In this document: positions 1 through 7,664 of the stretch, piece after piece
How positions within the stretch are numbered: the stretch's first letter is position 1
Layout of the letters: each line of letters opens with the position of its first letter
Position numbers and translations under genes: made by a program
The notes under the pieces: generated by a model
Database searches by the model: none
Told to the model about the DNA's origin: nothing
Seen by the model: only the letters and a program-made list of their open reading frames with translations
Assembly: GCA_964342465.1 (NCBI GenBank)
Contig: CAYFFQ010000008.1
Location: 1-64,000, forward strand
Direction of reading: 5' to 3'
Length of the DNA: 64,000 bases
From: MGIIb-Q1 sp964342465
GTDB lineage: Archaea > Thermoplasmatota > Poseidoniia > Poseidoniales > Thalassarchaeaceae

Positions 1-133
1 TGAACTGCAACTCCATCGGCCCCGCTACGCATCTTCGATATAGTGATTCTCCTTCCATTTCATCCACAACCGAGCAAACTTCAAACGACAACCGAGCAGA
101 CAAGTTTATCCGGAAAAGTGAGTTAAGCACTGT

Positions 134-466
134 ATGGCCATTCCAACGACCAGATATGAGAGGTTGAGCGCGGTCTTGAGTGAACACACGATGATAGGTT
201 CAAAGACGACCACATACATAGTGACTCACATCGACGAGATGTGCATAGTATTCTCTGAAAACAACTCCACCAAGAAGGTAATGATTCCAACCGATGTAGC
301 CCTCGAGTGGATATCTGCCTACGAATTCGGCCTAATCAACACGAAAATGTCAAGTCGGGAGATGCGTGAGATTGTCAAGAAAAAATCCGACTGGGCTGCA
401 CATATCCATGCGTTTGAAACCCACTTATCCGCTATCGTGAGAGCATGGGCACAATCAGATATTTGA
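134..466 (+). CDS. Hypothetical protein beside vsr
   Basis: This 110-residue soluble protein is not recognised. It shows no signal peptide or membrane span. The C-terminal half is charged and probably helical. It converges on the Vsr gene, and the two stop codons lie only a few bases apart. Because vsr genes usually sit in restriction-modification loci, this protein could be a fragment or partner of such a system lying to the left of the window, but no motif supports that. The ATG at 134 lacks a clear ribosome-binding site; the preceding 133 bases hold only a short direct repeat of acaaccgagca. Confidence 0.5.
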   Translation: MAIPTTRYERLSAVLSEHTMIGSKTTTYIVTHIDEMCIVFSENNSTKKVMIPTDVALEWISAYEFGLINTKMSSREMREIVKKKSDWAAHIHAFETHLSAIVRAWAQSDI

Positions 467-470
467 CCAA

Positions 471-950
471 TCAATCCCTTGAAAAAAAGATGGTAGTCAA
501 GTTAATGGATTCCTTTAGCATCTTTTCGGACTTGGTCTGACACTCCCAGATGGTGATGACCGTCCACCCCAAGAACTCAAGGTTTCGGAGATTGATTCTG
601 TCTCTGGCGATATTCCTCTCGATTTTCTCTTCCCAGAATGCGCGGTTCTTCTTCGGTAGCACCGGCATACAGTGGGGGCACCTGTGCCAGAAACAACCGT
701 TCACGAAGATTGCAATCTTTCTCCGCGGCCAAGCGATGTCGGGCCTCGCGGCAATCCCCCCGTCGTCGGCCCTCACCACCCAGTGCAGACGATAGCCACG
801 CAACCCCGCATCAATGAGTGCTCTTCTCACCCGTAATTCCGGTTTGGTGTTCTTCCCCCTGTTCGCCCGCATGGTGTTGCTCGCGCCAATCGAACTCGGG
901 TGGGGGAAATCCCTCATCGGTGTCTCCCTCATCGCTGTTCCCCGCATCAT
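471..950 (-). CDS. vsr: Very short patch repair endonuclease (Vsr)
   Basis: This is a 159-residue Vsr-type DNA mismatch endonuclease, the nicking enzyme that acts at T:G mismatches arising from deamination of 5-methylcytosine. The visible family hallmarks are KNTKPEL near residue 33, the catalytic Asp71 in ARPDIAWP, the GCFWH motif at 85-89 followed by zinc-ligand-type cysteines 91 and 94, and the IWECQ motif near 135. Length is close to the family norm, with an extra N-terminal tail of about 25 residues containing several alternative Met starts. The start overlaps the stop of the upstream secreted-protein gene as ATGA, implying translational coupling. The cytosine methyltransferase expected to pair with it is not in the window. 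Confidence 0.93.
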   Translation of the reverse strand: MMRGTAMRETPMRDFPHPSSIGASNTMRANRGKNTKPELRVRRALIDAGLRGYRLHWVVRADDGGIAARPDIAWPRRKIAIFVNGCFWHRCPHCMPVLPKKNRAFWEEKIERNIARDRINLRNLEFLGWTVITIWECQTKSEKMLKESINLTTIFFSRD

Positions 951-1672
951 CTGCCCTCTTCCCTTTGCCGGCTAAGGACGAGGGTGGCGAGAGCCATAGT
1001 GCTGAGCCCAGCCAACAGAGTGAACCCTGGAATTGACTTTTCTTCACCGTAATTTACCCCCTTCACCTCGTATTTGGCTTGGTTCCATTGGTCGGCGGAG
1101 TCGGCTTTCCCATCCCCGTTCACCGCATTCCCAGTCAAGGTGAAGGTGACCAACTCGCTCTCCACCTGCGGCGCCGTCCACACCACCTCCCACTGTCTCT
1201 GGCTGTTCCCCGCCGCCTTGTGCGTCGCCTGATTATCGACGATTCTGACTCTACTCTCGTTCACTGGTGCAAGAGTACCCCCTGTGACATGGAGGTTGAA
1301 CCCCCCTTCCGCACCGCCTTGCCCCCCGTTTTCCTCTTGGTTCGTTGGTTGCGGCCCACCCGTGATGGTGATGCTCAGATTCACCACATCCCCTGCTGAG
1401 AAGTTTAGTGGTAGTCCTGTGAGAGTGACCTCCACACTTTCAGTCGCTTTTCCGGCGTGACAGACGCAACCGAGGCTTGTGTTGGAAATGCCGTCCTCTC
1501 TGCCGGCGACTTCCGGCAGAATACCAGTTTGTGCGGTAGAAACGAGAAGTAGGACACCCAACAAGACGAGTAGCGCAGTCGGCGGCGGGACAATGATACG
1601 AGCCATCATTGAGGTGGCGACGAGTGAAGGATTTTGAGTCTTTGGCATCAGATATTTGCCTCTGAGGGGCAT
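947..1672 (-). CDS. Secreted CxCH / choice-of-anchor-V-like protein with PGF-type C-terminal anchor
   Basis: This is a secreted protein of about 241 residues. A hydrophobic export segment (TALLVLLGVLLLVSTAQTG) is followed by a LGCVCHAG motif and a beta-rich domain containing GGFNLHV. This combination resembles the reelin-like/choice-of-anchor-V proteins that carry a CxxCH-like cysteine motif. The C-terminus has IPGFTLLAG, a hydrophobic stretch and RQREEGR, matching a PGF-CTERM-like archaeosortase sorting signal. The ATG at 1672 was chosen because GAGGGG lies five bases upstream; a TTG at 1687 and an ATG at 1648 are alternatives. The vsr gene begins within its stop codon. A single-haem or metal-binding role for the CVCH motif is only inference. 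Confidence 0.65.
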   Translation of the reverse strand: MPLRGKYLMPKTQNPSLVATSMMARIIVPPPTALLVLLGVLLLVSTAQTGILPEVAGREDGISNTSLGCVCHAGKATESVEVTLTGLPLNFSAGDVVNLSITITGGPQPTNQEENGGQGGAEGGFNLHVTGGTLAPVNESRVRIVDNQATHKAAGNSQRQWEVVWTAPQVESELVTFTLTGNAVNGDGKADSADQWNQAKYEVKGVNYGEEKSIPGFTLLAGLSTMALATLVLSRQREEGR

Positions 1673-1737
1673 GAAAACCCCTCGCAATCATTGAGTAGCA
1701 GACCTGTCATATTTTCAAAATAATACTACAAAAGGCA

Positions 1738-1918
1738 GTTGAGCAATCAGAAGCGGGCAACCATCTCTTCGCAGACCACCGCAGCCAACACGATGAACTC
1801 AGATATCTCGTTGAGCAATCAGAAGCGGGCAACCATCTCTTCGCAGACCACCGCAGCCAACACGATGAACTCAGATATCTCGTTGAGCAATCAGAAGCGG
1901 GCAACCATCTCTTCGCAG
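1738..1918. repeat. 72-bp tandem repeat, 2.5 copies
   Basis: Copies start at 1738, 1810 and 1882 and appear identical where they overlap; the third is cut at 37 bp. The period is 24 codons and the array has no stop codon in at least one frame on each strand. On the minus strand a 91-residue ORF (1982 to 1707, GTG start about ten bases after the SCO1 stop) runs through it and ends shortly before the next gene starts. It encodes a 24-residue unit containing KRWLPASDCST and SSSCWLRW. Whether it is translated is unknown. Confidence 0.95.
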
Positions 1919-1991
1919 AGGGGATTTCGCCATCTGTATTTTCATTGAGAAATAGTGGGGGAAATTTGGTGTCGACCACCACTTCGGATTT

Positions 1992-2648
1992 TCACAGACC
2001 ATTGAGTACGAGGCGCAGGTCTTGCAGAAAGAGGTCAACAGGAATCTCGGCCTCGGCCCAAACAACCCTCGGTTTCCCCTCCTCATCAATGATGTAGGTC
2101 GGTTGCGTGTGGTGGAATCCATATCCCTCCGTTGAATTGTCCTCGTAGTCCACAGGATTCACTCCATAAGTCGTCAATACCGGATTTACCGCATCGGGAT
2201 GTCCCGTCAGGTGCGGCCAGTCATACCCACGCTCACTGGTCCAGTTCGTCAAGTGTGAAGGGGAGTCATACCACGGGTCTATAGTCACCGAGACGAAGGT
2301 CACATTTGCGCTTTCCCCCTCATTCAGGGAGGTGCGAATGAAGTTGAGCCCCGCTTCGGTCACCGGACAGGTGTTTTCGCACCGAGTGTATGTGAAAGCG
2401 AGCACAACAACCGTTCCGCGCTGCTCTTCGAGTGACCAGAGGGAGCCGTCCATGTTCTCAAGTGTGAAAAGTGGGGCATAGACCGCGCCACGCCACTCCG
2501 TACCGTGGAAAAGTGAGGGGTCAGGGGGTTCCTCTTCCAAACAACCGTTCAGGATGGTGCCGGCGAGAAGGAGGGTGAGGCAGAGGGCGCGCAGAGGATG
2601 TTTCAGCATCTGCATGTCGCATTCCCGATGTTCTTTGGAGGTGGCCAT
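1992..2648 (-). CDS. SCO1/SenC/PrrC family lipoprotein
   Basis: This 218-residue thioredoxin-fold protein belongs to the SCO1 family, which delivers copper to cytochrome c oxidase or acts as a thiol reductase at the outer membrane face. A signal peptide ends at a lipobox around Cys36 (ILNGC). The copper-binding pair is Cys90/Cys94 in TRCENTCPV, and the conserved distal histidine is in GFHHTQP at about 179-180. The length is normal. The first ATG is used; Met12 or Met14 are equally good signal-peptide starts. The next gene in this direction, after a 72-bp repeat array, is the secreted CxCH protein, so both may work in extracytoplasmic redox or metal handling. Confidence 0.88.
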   Translation of the reverse strand: MATSKEHRECDMQMLKHPLRALCLTLLLAGTILNGCLEEEPPDPSLFHGTEWRGAVYAPLFTLENMDGSLWSLEEQRGTVVVLAFTYTRCENTCPVTEAGLNFIRTSLNEGESANVTFVSVTIDPWYDSPSHLTNWTSERGYDWPHLTGHPDAVNPVLTTYGVNPVDYEDNSTEGYGFHHTQPTYIIDEEGKPRVVWAEAEIPVDLFLQDLRLVLNGL

Positions 2649-2674
2649 TGTTCATTATTCTGCTCTCATGTTCA

Positions 2675-2875
2675 ATCACACAGGCCGTTTCCTTGTCCGA
2701 TCACACATACCGTTTCCTCGTCCACTCACACAGGCCGTTTCCTTGGTCAATCACACATACCGTTTCCTTGTCGAACCAGATACATCGTTCATTGTGGATT
2801 CATATCGGCCGTTTCTTTGTGGGGTCACATACACCGTTTGCCTGTGGATTCGCATACACCGTTTCATTTTGATTG
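2675..2875. repeat. Degenerate 25-bp tandem repeat, about 8 units
   Basis: Units of 25 bp (one of 24) start at about 2675, 2700, 2725 and 2750 and continue to about 2875. The conserved core is ccgtttccttg, preceded by tcacaca followed by gg or ta. Units diverge towards the right-hand end. The region separates the divergent SCO1-like and lipoprotein genes, so it occupies their shared promoter region. All three plus frames are largely open across it, but nothing suggests a protein. Confidence 0.85.
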
Positions 2876-2946
2876 TAATTTCCACCCTCTATTCTTTTAT
2901 CATCCATACGACGCACCGGCGTCACCGGTGAGGAGTGGAGAATCAG

Positions 2947-3627
2947 ATGGAAAGAAAACTGATGAAAGGAATCGTAGGAGTCATACTTTTGTTGAATGTG
3001 GCACTTGCAGGTTGCTTGGGTGGAAATGAGGCGGCGATTTCAAACGAGCCGGTGGTGGCTGATGAGGTGACGATTGAATCTCAGAACAACCATTACAACA
3101 ACACCACGAATGAAAACACGACCAATGTCTTTCAATACAATGGTAGTGCAGAAGGCCAGCTCTATGTGTTATACGGGTTCGCGAACCCGTCGTGGGGAGT
3201 GGTGACAACCACTTATCCAGATGGAACGGTGGTCAATGAGACGATTGAGGGTGGGCCAAATGATTTTCATTCATTTACGACCATCAACACTGCTGCGAAT
3301 GAGAGTCTTAAAATTGAAAGCGCTGTCTACAGTGCGGTCGTGAGCATCGATTGGGCGAATAATAGTGATACTCAGAATTACAATAGTTGGTACCGCACTG
3401 TCACCACCACATCGATTGCGGACATCCAATCCGCTTGTTATGAGGACAATCGTATGAATACTCAGATTAAGTCCTACTTCGGTGGTGGTAGGGAGTGTTC
3501 CTTCACCATCGGTGGCTACTACACCTACGCCAATACCTACTACTCGAACTACTTTTTGTTAGATGGATTCACTTGGGAAATTCACTACCGAATCGTGCCG
3601 ACAGAGACAGGTATTTCGTCGCCCTGA
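2947..3627 (+). CDS. Predicted lipoprotein of unknown function
   Basis: This protein of about 226 residues has a short charged N-terminus, a hydrophobic core and the lipobox LAGCLGG with Cys23 as the lipidated residue, so it should be anchored on the outer face of the membrane. The mature part is rich in Asn, Thr, Ser and Tyr and has the N-x-T/S sequons typical of archaeal surface proteins. It contains one Cys pair (SACYED and GRECSF). No family is recognised. ATG 2947 was chosen over the GTG at 2935 because GGAG lies six bases upstream. It is convergent with the large surface protein and lies downstream of a 25-bp repeat array. Confidence 0.75.
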   Translation: MERKLMKGIVGVILLLNVALAGCLGGNEAAISNEPVVADEVTIESQNNHYNNTTNENTTNVFQYNGSAEGQLYVLYGFANPSWGVVTTTYPDGTVVNETIEGGPNDFHSFTTINTAANESLKIESAVYSAVVSIDWANNSDTQNYNSWYRTVTTTSIADIQSACYEDNRMNTQIKSYFGGGRECSFTIGGYYTYANTYYSNYFLLDGFTWEIHYRIVPTETGISSP

Positions 3628-3649
3628 TGTTCCGCAAAGGCGATTCCGC

Positions 3650-6600
3650 CTAGTTGTATTGCGAGCAGGCTTTGCAGTAGTCAGCGCCGTAGGCGGGGAT
3701 GTGGTGAACCTGCATCGCCCCACAGTGGGTACACGGTTTGCCGGTTGGAATCATCTCTCCACTCTGACTTCCGCCACTGCTGCTCTGAGTGGCGGTATCG
3801 GGTGTTGCGCCTGAATGGCCGGCGGCAACCCCAGCGTTGAGGGCCGCCTCAGCCTCAGCGAGGCTCGGAATCGCAGGCATCGCCGTGCCGGACTTCTTGC
3901 CGCCGGTCAGCAACAATGCTGCGACTACAATCAACAGCAGAACGAATACCGCGGCGATGCCACCGACAAGCGCCATGCTCACTCCTCCGCCTTCTGGTTC
4001 GGCCGCCCCGCTACCACCATCACCACCGCCGTCGCCGTTTCCGTCACCAGTGCCATCGCTTCCATCAGCACCGCCGTCACCGCTTCCATCGTCTTCCCCG
4101 AGACCGGGGAAGTCGAGCGCGTAGAGCGGGTCGGTGCCGTTGGCGATCTCATCGGCATCCGAAAATCCGTCCCCGTCATCGTCATCGTCGATTTCATCAG
4201 CCAGACCATCTTGGTCGTAGTCGGGACAACCCTGCATATCTCCGGTGGAATAACCTTCCACAGTCGGGCAGTCGTCTCCGTCTGTACCGTCGGGATTGTC
4301 TCCATAACCATCCCCATCGCTATCGCTCTGCTGAGTCGCATCGAGTGGCATGAAGTCGTCCTTGTCAGAGACCCCATCCCCATCGTTGTCTCGCTGGCTC
4401 TCTCCGCAACCGTTGAGGTCCACTCCCTCTCCGGTTGGTGTTTCTGCACATTGGTCTGAGAGGTCATTAACCCCATCACCGTCACTGTCGCGCTGTTCGT
4501 CCGAACATCCGGTCGCATCCACCGAGTCGAGGTCGGTTGTGCCCGGACAGAGGTCCTGTGCATCATTCACTCCATCCTCATCACTGTCCTTCTGGCTAGG
4601 TGAACAACCCTCTCCGTCAGCGAGGTGCCTCTCGTGGGCGGGGGTGTCGGGGCAGAGGTCATCGCCGTTGTAGGTGCCATCGTAATCGTCGTCTCTCTGG
4701 GCATCTGAACAGCCCCAGATGTCGATGTCCGGCGCTCCATACGGTGTGTCGGGACAATTGTCGTTGGCGTCGATTACGAAATCGTGGTCGGCTTCCCATG
4801 CGTGTCTCTTGATTTCTCGTAGTTGCATCGGGTCGCCACCGTGGTACCAAACCTGTTCCCAGCCATTCTCATCCACCAGCAACTTAGGGTAGGTTCCTCC
4901 ATCCTCGCCCTTGAGAGTGAGGGTCTCCCAAGTGTCGGAATTCGAAGTCGGGGAGGCCATCTGTATTGAACCGTAGCCGCTGTTGTACCATGCCGAATGA
5001 AGGAGTCCGGCTGAGTCCTGTTGAACGGAAAGGTAGGCGATGTTCTCCGATGTGTCCTGATGCAGAATCTTGTAGTTGAAGCCCGCAGAAGTCCATTCAG
5101 CCACCTGAACAGTACACTCCTGCGGAGCGTCACAAGTCGTATCACCCGACGAATCGGTTCCGCGGAAATAATTGATGAATAGGGTGCCATTATCACTCAC
5201 TGCGGTGTCAAGTCGGTAGGTTCCAACCTGCCCGCTTGTGGTCACATTGTGGATGACCCAGCCGCCATTTCCATCCTCTATCGCCATCCGGAGCATGTGC
5301 GGGTTGCTGGAGTAGTAACTGACATGTGCGACATCATTTACATAGTCCACTCTGGCGAAAGTCCCGTTGACCTGTACAACCTCCTCAACCCATGTGTTCG
5401 GGCCGGTCTCGCGCGCCACCTTGAGAACCGAGTATTGTCCGCTGTTGTCGGTGTATGATACGATGCGATTTCCCTGTGAGTCTATGGCTAGGTCGGTGTA
5501 CCAGCCGGTTGAATTGTCCTCACTAATCGTTTCGATTGTCCATTGTGTGCCGGTGAGTGTAGCCACCCGTGCGGCTGTCTTGATGACGAAACCGAAAGAA
5601 TTGACCTCGGTTTTTGCGTGGTAGGCGATGCTCTCACTCCCGTCCGGTGCGATGGCGATGCTGTTGTATCTCCCCGTCTCGCCACCTTGGTCCACTAGTT
5701 GTGCGGCTCCCCATGTCCCGTCTTGGTTCTGCTTGCGGTAGACGAGATTGCAGTCGTCGGTCATGTTGGTGGGCTCTCTGTCACAAGACCATTCACTTGG
5801 GTCTGACATACCGCGGAAGTGGCTCAGCCTCAGTAGTCCGTCTGGCCCCTTGATTACATCGACATATTGGGAATCTTCACCGGAGTCGGTCAGAATCTGC
5901 TGCTCGTAATGGCAGCCGCTGTCATCAATCACCTTTCCCGCAGGAGTGGCGAGGCAGCGGTCCTGTGCATCAGCAAGTCCATCCCCGTCTCCGTCTGGTG
6001 CTGGGGATGCGATGAGTAGGTCACCGTTGTCGTAGTCGTGGTAGGAGAAGACCTCATCGTCATTGGCGTTCAGAACTATGTCGCCGTAAGACCCAACACT
6101 TCCTGTGCTGGCGATTGTCACCTCTTCCCATGTCGCATCCTTTCCGCGCATCAGGACGAGGTCGTCGCTTCCGCTGTCATGGTGAGCTATATGCAGGTCG
6201 CCGAGTGAATTGAGTTCCATTCGTATGTATTCGCCGAGGTCGGCACCACTCCTCGATGCGATTTCAGCGTGGCTCCAACTTCCTGATGCCGGTTTCTCGG
6301 CAAGTCGGATGCTGGCCCAGGACGAACCATTCTGATAGGCGATGAATTCATCTCCATTGCTGTCGATTTCTAGGTCAAGCCAAGTTGATGGTTTGTATGA
6401 ATCGCCGGTCTCGTTGATGTGAATGTCTTGGACTACCCACCCCGCTCCATCGTGGACGGCATAGCGTAGGGAACGGACAGACCAAGCAATTGTTGCGGGT
6501 GCTGGTAAGCCGTTGGTATTGACGATGCGGGAATCATAAGCCACTCTCGGTCTGCCGTCTGCCCCGATGGCAAGAGTGCTGTATTGTCCGCTGTCCGTGT

Positions 6601-7324
6601 AGTCGTCGTAGTCGGTGTCCTCCCCCTGCCCGCGGTCCACGACTCCGTAGGCCCAAGAGGAGTCACTACTGTCCCAATGGGCGAATGACAGGATGTAATC
6701 CCCGCTGTATGCCGTTGTTGAATCTCCGGTTTGGAAGGTGAACCATTCGGAGTCATCAGATGTCAATGCGAATCCTATGCGACCTGTGCCACTGTATGGG
6801 TTGCCATCTCCGGTGTCCTCCCCTGGGGCGACAGACTGGGTGTCCCATGAGGTGCCGTCATACCTTGAGATTCTGACAATCGAGTTGGTGACATCGAATG
6901 AGGCTATTCTCGGATTCCCCGATGAATCAATCTCAAGTTCCGCATATCTGCCGATGTCACCGAAAGTATAGACATCCTCGACGAGCCAAGCATATCCATT
7001 CCAATGGGCGGCCTTCAAGTCACGTCCAGCAGCCGAATAGAAGGCGACCCATATTGTACCGTCATCCGCCATTTCGGCGCTCGTCCACTGTCCTGTGGTC
7101 CCGTCACTGTCGGCAGTTTCGTGAAGCCATGAGGTGGCTGAGGAACGCGCTCCGGCAGACCAAGTGTCACCTCCAAGATGCAAGTAAGCATCGCCGGTGG
7201 TGAAGTCCTTCTCATCCACCCTTTCCCCTCCATTTTGTGTCATCAATACCGGCGTCAGGCTCGCCGCAAGCAGCACTACAATCAACGCAGTGGGGTATCC
7301 GATGGGGGTTCGACTCATGTTCAT
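3650..7324 (-). CDS. Giant surface protein: propeller-like repeats, thrombospondin type 3 repeats, membrane anchor and cytoplasmic zinc ribbon
   Basis: This is a 1224-residue protein. It has an N-terminal signal sequence (ALIVVLLAASLTPVLM). Two long regions (about 35-440 and 490-850) follow, made of recurring beta motifs such as DSSGNPRIAS and YDGTSW, resembling beta-propeller blades. A first DGDGDGLADAQDRC unit separates them. Residues about 860-1090 hold at least seven calcium-binding thrombospondin-3-type units (D-x-D-x-DG...D-x-C-P). A Gly/Asp linker leads to one membrane span at about 1115-1140. The tail of about 85 residues ends in a zinc ribbon (CTHCG...CKAC, about 1198-1220). The topology places the propellers outside and the zinc ribbon inside the cell. 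It probably acts in adhesion or sensing; no specific ligand can be deduced. Confidence 0.85.
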   Translation of the reverse strand: MNMSRTPIGYPTALIVVLLAASLTPVLMTQNGGERVDEKDFTTGDAYLHLGGDTWSAGARSSATSWLHETADSDGTTGQWTSAEMADDGTIWVAFYSAAGRDLKAAHWNGYAWLVEDVYTFGDIGRYAELEIDSSGNPRIASFDVTNSIVRISRYDGTSWDTQSVAPGEDTGDGNPYSGTGRIGFALTSDDSEWFTFQTGDSTTAYSGDYILSFAHWDSSDSSWAYGVVDRGQGEDTDYDDYTDSGQYSTLAIGADGRPRVAYDSRIVNTNGLPAPATIAWSVRSLRYAVHDGAGWVVQDIHINETGDSYKPSTWLDLEIDSNGDEFIAYQNGSSWASIRLAEKPASGSWSHAEIASRSGADLGEYIRMELNSLGDLHIAHHDSGSDDLVLMRGKDATWEEVTIASTGSVGSYGDIVLNANDDEVFSYHDYDNGDLLIASPAPDGDGDGLADAQDRCLATPAGKVIDDSGCHYEQQILTDSGEDSQYVDVIKGPDGLLRLSHFRGMSDPSEWSCDREPTNMTDDCNLVYRKQNQDGTWGAAQLVDQGGETGRYNSIAIAPDGSESIAYHAKTEVNSFGFVIKTAARVATLTGTQWTIETISEDNSTGWYTDLAIDSQGNRIVSYTDNSGQYSVLKVARETGPNTWVEEVVQVNGTFARVDYVNDVAHVSYYSSNPHMLRMAIEDGNGGWVIHNVTTSGQVGTYRLDTAVSDNGTLFINYFRGTDSSGDTTCDAPQECTVQVAEWTSAGFNYKILHQDTSENIAYLSVQQDSAGLLHSAWYNSGYGSIQMASPTSNSDTWETLTLKGEDGGTYPKLLVDENGWEQVWYHGGDPMQLREIKRHAWEADHDFVIDANDNCPDTPYGAPDIDIWGCSDAQRDDDYDGTYNGDDLCPDTPAHERHLADGEGCSPSQKDSDEDGVNDAQDLCPGTTDLDSVDATGCSDEQRDSDGDGVNDLSDQCAETPTGEGVDLNGCGESQRDNDGDGVSDKDDFMPLDATQQSDSDGDGYGDNPDGTDGDDCPTVEGYSTGDMQGCPDYDQDGLADEIDDDDDGDGFSDADEIANGTDPLYALDFPGLGEDDGSGDGGADGSDGTGDGNGDGGGDGGSGAAEPEGGGVSMALVGGIAAVFVLLLIVVAALLLTGGKKSGTAMPAIPSLAEAEAALNAGVAAGHSGATPDTATQSSSGGSQSGEMIPTGKPCTHCGAMQVHHIPAYGADYCKACSQYN

Positions 7325-7664
7325 CGCCTATCTCAGGTTAGGAGTGTGATTAAGTCATTCCCGTTCTCCGTCTTACCGCCGCGAAGCGGCGATTCTCCCA
7401 TTTCGATGTACGAGAGGCAATGTCAGTGGTCTTGCCCAATAATGGGTGAACCCCCCCCGCCAATTCTCACAGCATCGGTTCGGGTCGTGAACTCATAGCA
7501 TGTGTGTTGGTGTCGGTTCAACCATTGACGGCATTGGTTCGGGTCGTGAACTCCTAGCATGGGTGTTGGTGTCGGTTCAACAACTCTTGTGAGAGTGATT
7601 TTCCTGTCTCTGACCTATCTATAGAAAGCAAAGCCTCATTTCCCCTATCCGTTTGGTCGGGTTG
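7325..7664. other. Divergent intergenic region with a 59-bp repeat pair
   Basis: This 340-bp region separates two divergently transcribed genes, so both promoters should lie here. It contains a run of eight or nine C at 7451 and two copies (starting 7472 and 7531, ending about 7581) of a 59-bp unit. The unit includes ggttcgggtcgtgaactc, in which gttc and gaac can pair as a small hairpin, and ggtgtcggttcaac. No tRNA cloverleaf can be built from it. Confidence 0.8.

Noticed and set aside
2675..2875. Possible CRISPR array
   Set aside because: Units of 25 bp are contiguous and degenerate with no unique spacers, and no cas genes are present. The 63/64-bp array at 22674 was rejected for the same reason.
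3789..4673. Plus-strand ORFs opposite the thrombospondin-3 region
   Set aside because: They are shadows of a GC-rich, repetitive coding strand and have low-complexity Ser/Pro/Arg content.
7472..7581. Possible tRNA genes suggested by ggttcgggtc and ggttcaac
   Set aside because: No acceptor or anticodon stem can be paired; the signal is a direct repeat. No tRNA or rRNA gene was found anywhere in the window.
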